Shown one piece after another: positions 8,564 to 15,729 of a stretch of DNA of 45,090 nt. The notes beneath the pieces were generated by a model that saw only the letters and a program-made list of their open reading frames with translations, did no database searches and had not been told where the DNA came from. The translations under genes were made by a program, and so were the position numbers. Source of the stretch: an uncultured Prevotellaceae bacterium (GTDB lineage: Bacteria > Bacteroidota > Bacteroidia > Bacteroidales > Bacteroidaceae); assembly GCA_902801155.1 (NCBI GenBank), contig CADCHG010000015.1:1-45090 (forward strand), in the 5' to 3' direction. Each line of letters opens with the position of its first letter. The first letter of the stretch is position 1.

Positions 8564-8627
8564 ATAATTACGAATTACTAATTACAAATTACAAACAAGT
8601 AATTCGCAATTAGTAATTCGTCATTAT
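8564..8627. repeat. 7-bp iteron palindrome, words AATTAC / GTAATT, four plus four
   Basis: Forward words AATTAC begin at 8566, 8573, 8580 and 8587. Reverse-complement words GTAATT, GCAATT, GTAATT, GTCATT begin at 8599, 8606, 8613 and 8620. Both runs keep an exact 7-bp step. The outer arms (8564-8583 and 8608-8627) are complementary in 19 of 20 positions, so the transcript of argS (stop at 8631) would end in a strong AU-rich hairpin. No T-tract follows. Confidence 0.85.
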
Positions 8628-8630
8628 TGT

Positions 8631-10442
8631 TTACATTCTCTCCGGAACCTCAATTCCGAGGAGAGCCATACCGTTCTTCAGGGTCTTTGCCACGTTCTTT
8701 GCAAGGAGCAGACGGAACTGCTTCTTCTTTGCATCTTCCTCACCGAGGATAGAGTAGTCGTGATAGAACTGGTTGAATGCCTTTGTAAGCTCGTAGCAGT
8801 AGTTTGCTATGCCTGAAGGAGAGTAGTCCTTACCAGCCTGTGCAACGGCTGCTGCATACTCAGATGTCTTCTGGATAAGCTCAATTTCCTTCTCAGCAAG
8901 CTCTACGCCACCATTCATCTGTTCAACCTTCAAGCCCTGCTCTTCTGCCTTGCGGAGAATAGAGCGGATACGAGCGTATGTATATTGGATGAACGGACCA
9001 GTATTGCCGTTGAAGTCGATAGATTCTGCTGGGTTGAAGAGCATATTCTTACGAGCGTCAACCTTGAGGATGAAGTACTTCAGAGCACCCATACCCACGA
9101 TACGAGCTACCTCACGGCTTTCTTCCTCGGTCATATCCACCTTCTTTGCGTGGTCGCGGGAAACCTCGTAGGCATCGTTAATCATACTTGCGATAAGGTC
9201 GTCGGCATCTACTACCGTTCCCTCACGAGACTTCATCTTACCGTTAGGCAGCTCCACCATACCGTAAGAGAAGTGAACGAGATCCTTACCCCACTTGAAG
9301 CCGAGCTTATCGAGAAGGATTGAGAGAACCTGGAAGTGATAGTTCTGCTCGTTACCTACTACGTAGATCATCTGGTCGATAGGGTAGTCCTGGAAACGGA
9401 GCTTTGCTGTACCGATATCCTGAGTCATATAAACGGATGTACCGTCTGAACGGAGAAGAAGCTTCTCGTCAAGGCCCTCGCTTGTGAGGTCTGCCCATAC
9501 AGAGTTGTCTGGACGACGATAGAAGAAACCCTTTGCAAGACCTTCGTCCACCTTTTCCTTACCCTCAAGATATGTATTTGACTCGTAGTATATCTTATCG
9601 AAGCTAACACCGAGAGCCTTGTAAGTCTCGTTGAATCCGGCATAAACCCATTCGTTCATCTTTGCCCAGAGAGCGCGAATCTCAGGATCGTTGTTCTCCC
9701 ATTTCACGAGCATATCGTGAGCCTCCTTGATAAGTGGAGCCTCCTGCTTTGCCTTCTCCTTAGCTGCATCCTCAGCCATACCCTCGGCAACGTACTTCTT
9801 TGTAAGTTCGTCACACTCAGCCTTATAGTGCTTGTCGAAAGCCACATAGTAGTCGCCAATGAGGTGGTCGCCTTTCTTGCCAGATGTCTCTGGAGTCTCA
9901 CCATTTCCCCACTTCTGCCAAGCGAGCATAGACTTACAGATGTGAATACCGCGGTCGTTTACGATATTTGTCTTAACAACCTTATGGCCGTTAGCAGCCA
10001 TGATCTGTGCGAGAGACCAACCGAGGAGGTTGTTGCGCACATGACCGAGGTGCAGAGGCTTATTCGTGTTTGGAGATGAGTACTCAATCATCACGAGGTC
10101 AGAATCCTCTGTTGCCTGCTTCTCGCCATAATGCTCGTCTGCATCAATAGCATCGAGAAGAGATACCCATGCCTCTGGGGCAATAACGAGATTGAGGAAG
10201 CCCTTTACCACGTTGTAAGCAGCAACCGATGTGCTGTTCTTTACGAGGTATTCGCCAATTTCAGCAGCAACCTCTTCCGGCTTCTTACGAGCCATCTTAA
10301 CGAATGGGAATACCACGAGAGTGAGGTTGCCCTCAAACTCTGCGCGTGTCTTCTGCAGTTGTGCCATCTTCTCAGGCACTTCCTGTCCGTATAGTTCCTT
10401 GACAGCCTTCAAGACTGCAAGAGTTATTTCTTTTTCTATCAT
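8631..10442 (-). CDS. argS: Arginyl-tRNA synthetase
   Basis: 603 residues, class I aminoacyl-tRNA synthetase. An N-terminal Add-1-like tRNA-binding domain (about 1-90) precedes the catalytic Rossmann fold with SPNTNKPLHLGH (HLGH at 131-134). A KMSK-equivalent loop GKMKSREGT follows, and the C-terminal DALR anticodon-binding domain (about 480-603) contains NTGPFIQYTYARIRSI and ends MALLGIEVPERM. It charges tRNA-Arg in the cytoplasm. metG lies immediately upstream in the same orientation, separated by a GC-rich inverted repeat of about 170 bp. Length and motifs are complete, with nothing abnormal. Confidence 0.97.
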   Translation of the reverse strand: MIEKEITLAVLKAVKELYGQEVPEKMAQLQKTRAEFEGNLTLVVFPFVKMARKKPEEVAAEIGEYLVKNSTSVAAYNVVKGFLNLVIAPEAWVSLLDAIDADEHYGEKQATEDSDLVMIEYSSPNTNKPLHLGHVRNNLLGWSLAQIMAANGHKVVKTNIVNDRGIHICKSMLAWQKWGNGETPETSGKKGDHLIGDYYVAFDKHYKAECDELTKKYVAEGMAEDAAKEKAKQEAPLIKEAHDMLVKWENNDPEIRALWAKMNEWVYAGFNETYKALGVSFDKIYYESNTYLEGKEKVDEGLAKGFFYRRPDNSVWADLTSEGLDEKLLLRSDGTSVYMTQDIGTAKLRFQDYPIDQMIYVVGNEQNYHFQVLSILLDKLGFKWGKDLVHFSYGMVELPNGKMKSREGTVVDADDLIASMINDAYEVSRDHAKKVDMTEEESREVARIVGMGALKYFILKVDARKNMLFNPAESIDFNGNTGPFIQYTYARIRSILRKAEEQGLKVEQMNGGVELAEKEIELIQKTSEYAAAVAQAGKDYSPSGIANYCYELTKAFNQFYHDYSILGEEDAKKKQFRLLLAKNVAKTLKNGMALLGIEVPERM

Positions 10443-10451
10443 AAATATATC

Positions 10452-10612
10452 AGACCCACCCCCTTGCCCCTCCCATAAAGGGAGGAGGGTAGTATGTCTT
10501 TATCCTACAGAGGTGATTATTTCTTTTGTAAAAATTATAATAATTGAAAGGCCCTTTCCCTTAATGTGTATCTACTCCCCTCCCTTTATGGGAGGGGTAA
10601 GGGGGTGGGTCT
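10452..10612. repeat. GC-rich intergenic inverted-repeat element (copy 2)
   Basis: The 34-bp terminal arms at 10452-10485 and 10579-10612 are complementary in 33 of 34 positions; the single difference is G versus A. The outer part begins AGACCCACCCCC, and each arm also contains its own small hairpin CTCCC-ATAAA-GGGAG. The interior (about 93 bp) is AT-rich and non-coding. It fills the gap between metG (upstream) and argS. The layout is that of a small non-autonomous inverted-repeat element, but no target-site duplication was found. Confidence 0.75.
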
Positions 10613-10616
10613 CTTT

Positions 10617-12686
10617 TTAACTTACTATTGATCCCGGCTTAACCTCCTTGCTCGTTGTCGTAACAGAGAGTGAACCGTCGAAGTTAACGGCTGAGAGAAT
10701 CATGCCCTGGCTCTCTTCACCCATCATCTTGCGTGGCTCGAAGTTAGCAACGAAGAGCACCTGCTTGCCAACAAGTTCCTGTGGATCCTCATAGTAGGCT
10801 GCTATGCCTGAGAGGATTGTGCGACCGTCCTTTGTTCCGTCGTCGATATGGAACTTGAGAAGCTTCTTGGATTTCTTCACCTTCTCGCAAGATGTTACGA
10901 GACCTACGCGGATGTCAAGTTTCTCGAATGTATCAAAATCAACATTCTCCTTGAATGGCTCTGGCTCGAAATTCTCTGCCTCGTTAGCCTTCTTTGTGTC
11001 CTCAAGTTTCTGAAGCTGAGCCTCAATGGTAGCATCCTCAATCTTCTCAAAGAGAAGTGAAGGCTCGCCAAGCTGATGACCAGCCTTGAGGATATCCATA
11101 GAACCAAGCTGCTCCCAGTCGAATGAGTCGAGGTTGAGCATCTCTCTGAGCTTCTTGCTTGAGAATGGAAGGAATGGCTCGAATGCGATAGCGAGGTTAG
11201 CTGTGAGCTGAAGACAAACGTGAAGGATTGTCTCAACGCGCTTTGGATCTGTCTTCCAGAGCTTCCAAGGCTCACATTCTGTGATATATCGGTTGCCGAT
11301 GCGGGCAAGGTTCATAGCCTCCTTCTGAGCCTCACGGAACTTGAACTGGTCAAGAAGTTCCTCAACGTTCTTCTTCACGTCCTTGAACTCGTTTATTGCC
11401 TGATTGTCAACATCCTGAAGCTCGCCCATAGCAGGAACAACACCCTCGAAATACTTCTTTGTGAGCTGAAGCGCACGGTTCACGAAGTTACCGTAGATAG
11501 CCACAAGCTCAGAGTTATTGCGCTCCTGGAAGTCCTTCCAAGTGAAGTTATTATCCTTTGTCTCAGGGGCATTTGCCGTAAGAACATAACGGAGAACGTC
11601 CTGCTTTCCCGGGAGGTCAACGAGATATTCGTGGAGCCATACAGCCCAGTTGCGTGATGTTGATATCTTGTCATTCTCAAGGTTCAGGAACTCGTTAGCA
11701 GGCACGTTGTCTGGCATGATATAGCCACCGTGAGCCTTCATCATAACAGGGAAGATAAGGCAATGGAACACGATGTTGTCCTTACCGATGAAGTGAACGA
11801 GACGTGTGTCCTCATCCTGCCACCATTTCTGCCATGTGCCCCATTTCTCTGGGTTCTTCTCGCAAAGTTCCTTTGTGTTTGAGATATAGCCGATAGGGGC
11901 ATCAAACCAAACATAGAGCACCTTGCCCTCTGCTCCCTCTACTGGAACAGGAATACCCCAATCCAAGTCGCGGGTCATAGCGCGTGGCTGAAGATCCATA
12001 TCCAGCCAGCTCTTGCATTGGCCATATACGTTTGAACGCCATTCCTTATGACCGTCGAGAATCCATTCCTTAAGCCAGTTCTGATACTCGCCAAGTGGGA
12101 GATACCAGTTCTTTGTTGGTTTCTTCACAAGTCCGTGTCCCGGATTGTTCTTGTTCGTTGGGTTGATAAGCTCGTCTGGAGAAAGGGTAGCGCCACACTT
12201 CTCGCATTGGTCGCCGTAAGCTCCCTCAGCACCACAACGTGGACAAGTACCCACGATGTTACGGTCGGTAAGGAACTCACCTGTAACCTCATCGCAATAC
12301 TGCTCCTCAACAATCTCCTGAAGCTTGCCGTCATCGTAGAGCTTACGGAAGAAATCAGAAGCGAACTTATGATGAGTCTCGCTTGTTGTGCGAGAGTATA
12401 TATCGAATGAGATGCCGAAGTCCTCGAAAGACTTCTTGATCATCTCGTGATAGCGGTCAACAACCTCCTGAACTGTGATGCCCTCCTTGCGGGCACGGAT
12501 TGTTACAGGCACACCATGCTCATCAGATCCTCCGATGAACACAACATCCTTCTTCTTCAGTCGAAGATAGCGCACATAGATATCGGCTGGTACATAAACA
12601 CCTGCCAGATGACCGATATGCACACCACCGTTTGCGTATGGCAGAGCGGCAGTTACGGTAGTACGTTTATATTGTTTTTGTTCCAT
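10617..12686 (-). CDS. metG: Methionyl-tRNA synthetase
   Basis: 689 residues, the long MetG form. [13 protein letters not shown] gives the HIGH motif at 23-26. A zinc-knuckle insertion carries paired cysteines ([19 protein letters not shown]). The KMSKS-equivalent loop reads DKISTSRNW. An anticodon-binding helical domain and a C-terminal EMAP-like tRNA-binding domain (about 580-689, FEKLDIRVG... and [13 protein letters not shown]) complete it. It charges both initiator and elongator tRNA-Met. A minus-strand -7 box lies about 30 bp upstream. argS follows after a GC-rich inverted repeat. Confidence 0.97.
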   Translation of the reverse strand: MEQKQYKRTTVTAALPYANGGVHIGHLAGVYVPADIYVRYLRLKKKDVVFIGGSDEHGVPVTIRARKEGITVQEVVDRYHEMIKKSFEDFGISFDIYSRTTSETHHKFASDFFRKLYDDGKLQEIVEEQYCDEVTGEFLTDRNIVGTCPRCGAEGAYGDQCEKCGATLSPDELINPTNKNNPGHGLVKKPTKNWYLPLGEYQNWLKEWILDGHKEWRSNVYGQCKSWLDMDLQPRAMTRDLDWGIPVPVEGAEGKVLYVWFDAPIGYISNTKELCEKNPEKWGTWQKWWQDEDTRLVHFIGKDNIVFHCLIFPVMMKAHGGYIMPDNVPANEFLNLENDKISTSRNWAVWLHEYLVDLPGKQDVLRYVLTANAPETKDNNFTWKDFQERNNSELVAIYGNFVNRALQLTKKYFEGVVPAMGELQDVDNQAINEFKDVKKNVEELLDQFKFREAQKEAMNLARIGNRYITECEPWKLWKTDPKRVETILHVCLQLTANLAIAFEPFLPFSSKKLREMLNLDSFDWEQLGSMDILKAGHQLGEPSLLFEKIEDATIEAQLQKLEDTKKANEAENFEPEPFKENVDFDTFEKLDIRVGLVTSCEKVKKSKKLLKFHIDDGTKDGRTILSGIAAYYEDPQELVGKQVLFVANFEPRKMMGEESQGMILSAVNFDGSLSVTTTSKEVKPGSIVS

Positions 12687-12715
12687 TAGTTGGGATTATT
12701 TTAAACTTTAGGGCA

Positions 12716-12723
12716 CAAAGTTA
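12716..12723 (-). promoter_or_regulatory. Candidate metG -7 box
   Basis: The minus strand reads TAACTTTG, an exact TAnnTTTG match, followed by TGCCC, about 30 bp before the metG ATG. No clear -33 TTTG at 19-21 nt. Confidence 0.5.
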
Positions 12724-12810
12724 GTAAAAAAAATGTAGAAAGAAGAAAAAACGTCGAAGAATATTTAATAAAGAGGTGTAATCGTCCGTTTTCCTTCGCA
12801 AAACTTGAAT

Positions 12811-13011
12811 TTTGGAAAGTAAATACTACTTGCGTGGGAGAGTTTGGAAAGTAAATTATCAGTAAATTAAACCAGTAAATTAATTCAGTAAATTTTTTAA
12901 GCCTTATAATTTCCAAGCGGCGGATGCCGCATAGTAATTTACTGGTTTAATTTACTTCCAATTTGCTTTCCAAAATCCTCAGCGTAAGCGGAGCATTTAA
13001 TCTAATTTACT
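12811..13011. repeat. AGTAAATT / AATTTACT word palindrome downstream of xerD
   Basis: Forward words AGTAAAT(T) start at 12818, 12850, 12861, 12874 and 12887. Reverse words AATTTACT (or AATTTGCT) start at 12936, 12949, 12960 and 13004. Steps are 11 and 13 bp, and 44 bp (four times 11) for the last. The core arms 12862-12882 and 12935-12955 are perfectly complementary over 21 bp. Between them is a GC-rich mini-hairpin (GCGG...CCGC, about 12917-12930). The last word overlaps the xerD stop codon at 13007-13009. Confidence 0.8.
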
Positions 13012-13906
13012 TTCTGTTGCTTCTCGGATGATGCAACTGGATTTCCTGTCGGAGCGTACTCATATCGATATGGGTGTAGATCTCCGTTGTGGCTATCTTC
13101 TCATGCCCGAGAAGTGCCTGAATAACCCTCAAATCTGCTCCTCCTTCAAGCAAGGCTGTTGCAAAACTATGCCTTAGCGTGTGGGGGGAAATAGTCTTTT
13201 TGATACCAGCCTCTATTGCCTGTTGCTTTATCATGATGAGAATCATGGTACGGGTGAGATGAGCCCCACGGCGATTAAGGAAAACATAGTCCTCCTCACC
13301 TTTCTTTATGTTCGTCATCATGTTTCTGTCTATGAACCAGTTGCGTAGTTCTTGTATTGCCTTTTCGGAGATAGGCACAAGCCTTTCCTTAGAGCCTTTT
13401 CCCACAACCCTCACATATTGCTCGTCAAGGTACAGATGTGATAGTGTGAGATTGACAAGTTCTGATACTCGTAAGCCACAAGAGAACAAAACCTCTATTA
13501 TAGCCTTGTTGCGTTGTCCTTCCCACTTGCTTAGGTCTATGCTTGCCTCAAGCATATCAACCTCTTTAAGCGACAGAATCTCAGGCAGATGCTTATCCTG
13601 CGTGGGCGATTCCAATAGCTCACTTGGATCATTATCGATATATCCGTCAAGCTCAAGGAAACGGTAGAAACTCCTCACTCCCGATAGTATTCTTGCCTGA
13701 GAGCGGGTAGAGATACCAAGGTCGAACAAAGCCCCGCAAAATTCCTCCAAATCGTGAAGCGAAGCCGACTCAGGAGCCACATCTTTATCGTGAAGGAAAG
13801 TGAGGAGTTTGTCAAGATCGAGCATATAAGCCTCAAGCGTGTTTTCCGAAAGACCACGCTCCAATCTCAGATACCTTTGATATTTCTTTCTTACGTCCTT
13901 GTCCAT
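13007..13906 (-). CDS. xerD: Site-specific tyrosine recombinase XerD
   Basis: 299 residues, the standard XerC/XerD length. An N-terminal SAM-like core-binding domain (about 1-90) precedes the catalytic domain with the full set of active-site residues: Arg146 (GLRVSEL), Lys170 (VGKGSKERL), His242/Arg245 (HTLRH), His268 (LLGHEKI) and nucleophile Tyr277 (TEIYTHI). XerD works with XerC at the dif site to resolve chromosome dimers; it is closer to XerD than to phage or integron integrases. A second tyrosine recombinase is at 27970. The gene sits between two regions rich in the same AGTAAATT word. Confidence 0.9.
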   Translation of the reverse strand: MDKDVRKKYQRYLRLERGLSENTLEAYMLDLDKLLTFLHDKDVAPESASLHDLEEFCGALFDLGISTRSQARILSGVRSFYRFLELDGYIDNDPSELLESPTQDKHLPEILSLKEVDMLEASIDLSKWEGQRNKAIIEVLFSCGLRVSELVNLTLSHLYLDEQYVRVVGKGSKERLVPISEKAIQELRNWFIDRNMMTNIKKGEEDYVFLNRRGAHLTRTMILIMIKQQAIEAGIKKTISPHTLRHSFATALLEGGADLRVIQALLGHEKIATTEIYTHIDMSTLRQEIQLHHPRSNRK

Positions 13907-13943
13907 AACCGTTGCAAACTTTTGTTCGCACGAAGAAAATAGT

Positions 13944-13972
13944 ACGTGTCAGCCTAAAAGGCTGGTGTACGT
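13944..13972. promoter_or_regulatory. Hairpin in the xerD leader
   Basis: An imperfect palindrome (outer ACGT, inner AGCCT-AAA-AGGCT) lies between the candidate xerD -7 box and the xerD start codon, so it would be in the 5' untranslated RNA. Its role is unknown. Confidence 0.4.
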
Positions 13973-13988
13973 CTCCGATTTTCGAGGG

Positions 13989-13996
13989 CAAAATTA
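13989..13996 (-). promoter_or_regulatory. Candidate xerD -7 box
   Basis: The minus strand reads TAATTTTG, a full TAnnTTTG match, about 85 bp before the xerD ATG. No strong -33 element was seen. Confidence 0.5.
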
Positions 13997-14040
13997 ATAA
14001 AAATTGCAGAGATAAAAGCGAAAAAGCAGAAAAAATTTTA

Positions 14041-14370
14041 GAAAGTAAATTAGCCAGTAAATTAAATCAGTAAATTTCGACGAAAATTAAAACGCTGCGC
14101 TTGGCTACACGAATTAACCGTAAATTTATCATGAATTTTTCTTTTCGCAATTCCATTAGAGATAAGAATTTATGAATAATTCGTGGAAATTAATGGCAAT
14201 TCGTGTAGCTCCACGCAGTTGGTTCAACGAGCGCAAGCGAGAAACTTTTGTTTCTTTCGTGATTTCCGTGTTCATAAAAAAGAAAAGGGGAACGGATTTA
14301 TCTGATTTATCTGAAAAGAATTTACTGGTTTTAATTTACTGAATTAATTTTCTCCTAATTTACTTTCCAA
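14041..14370. repeat. Nested short-word palindromes upstream of xerD
   Basis: The outer layer has AGTAAATT words at 14044, 14056 and 14069, opposed by AATTTACT words at 14319, 14333 and 14357. The inner layer has GCTACACGAATT near 14104, opposed by AATTCGTGTAGC near 14199, with further AATT-containing words inside. A separate run at 14293-14319 consists of 9-bp steps CGGATTTAT, CTGATTTAT, CTGAAAAGA, the same word as at 17430. No gene is present. Confidence 0.7.
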
Positions 14371-14448
14371 CCAACAGCTTGCTGTTGTAGAATTCACTTT
14401 CCAATAACAATTTACTTTCCAATAAACTCCCCTCTGTGTCCGAAGTAA

Positions 14449-14553
14449 TTACCATTAAAATACAATTAATTTACCATTAAGATACCATTAAAATACCATA
14501 GTTAATGGTAATATAATGGTATTATTATGGTATTATAATGGTAATATAATGGT
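14449..14553. repeat. 11-bp iteron palindrome, words TACCATTA / TAATGGTA, five plus five
   Basis: ACCATTA-type words begin at 14451, 14462 (one mismatch), 14473, 14484 and 14495. Reverse-complement TAATGGT-type words begin at 14503, 14514, 14525, 14536 and 14547. Every step is exactly 11 bp in both halves, and the centre is near 14501. The array lies upstream of the LRR-gene promoter at 14647-14678. Confidence 0.92.
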
Positions 14554-14646
14554 ATTATCATCGGAGGAAAAGCGTTGCCAAGAGGGATTTTCAACAAGGG
14601 GAAAAGCATGGAGAATCAAGAGGAAAAACGAAATTTTGCGTAAAAA

Positions 14647-14678
14647 TTTGGCGGTATCAGAAGTTTTGTGTATTTTTG
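14647..14678 (+). promoter_or_regulatory. Promoter of the LRR gene
   Basis: -33 TTTG at 14647-14650, a 20-nt spacer, then TATTTTTG at 14671-14678: a full match to the Bacteroidetes consensus. A predicted start near 14686 puts about 45 nt of leader before the ATG at 14732 and rules out longer upstream starts. Confidence 0.8.
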
Positions 14679-14731
14679 CATCCGACGGTATATATGGCAT
14701 TAAACTTAAAGCCAAAATACTATTACAATTT

Positions 14732-15532
14732 ATGAGAAAGTATCTACTCATTATATTCTTCGCCCTGTTTTCATTCTCCGCAATTCATGCGGATGATGAT
14801 ATAAAATGGACTCTGGAAAATGGTACGTTGACAATATCAGAAACAGATATGCCTGATTATATTCGTGGTGTTACTGGTGAAGACCTTGAAGACACCATTA
14901 CTGCTCCTTGGTTCCCTCAAAGAGATAAAATCAAGAAGGTTGTAATTGAGGATGGTGTGACGAGAATTGGACGTTATGCTTTCAGTTTTTGCACAAGTCT
15001 TAAGTCAATCACAATCCCTAATTCCGTGACAAGTATTGGAGAGGATGCATTCTTGTTTTGCTCAAGTCTCACATCTATCACGATTCCTAACTCTGTAACG
15101 AGTATTGGAGAAGGAGCTTTCTATGGTTGCAAAAGTCTCACCTCTATTACTATTTCGAATTCCGTGACAAGTATTAAATTTCATACTTTCTGTTTATGCG
15201 AAAGTCTCACTTCTGTCACTATCCCTAACTCTGTAACGAGTATTGGAGAATCTGCTTTCTCTGACTGCGTAAGTCTCACCTCTGTCACAATTCCTAACTC
15301 TGTGACGGCCATCGGAGAAAATGCTTTCTATGAATGTTCAGACCTCACCTCAATAACTTTTGAAAGAAGCACACCTCCAGATTTTGTGGAAGGAGTTATT
15401 TGTGATGAAGGAGTTTTTTGTGGTGTCAATAAATCCATCCCCGTATATGTTCCGGTTAATAGCATAAAGGCGTATAGGAAATTATTGAAACGCTATTTTA
15501 AAAAGTCATCCATACAAGCATTACAACGCTAA
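14732..15532 (+). CDS. BspA-like leucine-rich-repeat secreted protein
   Basis: 266 residues from the ATG at 14732, chosen because a signal peptide begins there (MRKYLLIIFFALFSFSAIHA) and the promoter lies just upstream. An open frame continues back to 14516 but runs through repeat and promoter DNA. After an N-terminal beta region (about 21-65) come about six 23-residue LRR_5 repeats of the form LTSITIPNSVTSIGEGAFYG, then a C-terminal cap (IPVYVPVNSIKAYRK). BspA-like repeats mediate binding to host proteins or other bacteria in oral and gut Bacteroidetes; a role here is inferred. The repeats are very similar at DNA level (about 69 bp each), so unit gain or loss is likely. Confidence 0.88.
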   Translation: MRKYLLIIFFALFSFSAIHADDDIKWTLENGTLTISETDMPDYIRGVTGEDLEDTITAPWFPQRDKIKKVVIEDGVTRIGRYAFSFCTSLKSITIPNSVTSIGEDAFLFCSSLTSITIPNSVTSIGEGAFYGCKSLTSITISNSVTSIKFHTFCLCESLTSVTIPNSVTSIGESAFSDCVSLTSVTIPNSVTAIGENAFYECSDLTSITFERSTPPDFVEGVICDEGVFCGVNKSIPVYVPVNSIKAYRKLLKRYFKKSSIQALQR

Positions 15533-15556
15533 AGATGATTGCAAGATAATAACTTT

Positions 15557-15580
15557 GCGCCTTTCCGTCTTTGCGTTTAG
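15557..15580. repeat. 8-bp iterons, word GCGYCTTT, three steps
   Basis: GCGCCTTT, CCGTCTTT and GCGTTTAG start at 15557, 15565 and 15573, an exact 8-bp step, 25 bp after the LRR stop codon. The same word with the same 8-bp step is at 436-459. Confidence 0.65.
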
Positions 15581-15653
15581 AAAAATTTAGTCAGGATTGT
15601 AAGAAAAACGAAATTTTCTTGCGGAAAAAATGGGTCTTTTCAGAATAATTATG

Positions 15654-15661
15654 TATATTTG
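15654..15661 (+). promoter_or_regulatory. Nucleoside kinase -7 box
   Basis: TATATTTG, a full TAnnTTTG match followed by CAACC, lies about 70 bp before the kinase start. The -33 region is weak. Confidence 0.55.
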
Positions 15662-15729
15662 CAACCAATATGACTATTGGCGGTAAATTAACCGTCGGCT
15701 TAAATCACTACTAAAAACATTCTATAATT

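Noticed and set aside
13007-13906. Integrase of a mobile element
   Set aside because: Length and motifs fit housekeeping XerD. No phage, plasmid or transposon genes and no attachment-site duplication at a tRNA were seen.
14516-14731. Upstream in-frame extension of the LRR gene
   Set aside because: It starts inside the 11-bp repeat array and crosses the -33/-7 promoter. A signal peptide begins at 14732, so the extension is not translated.
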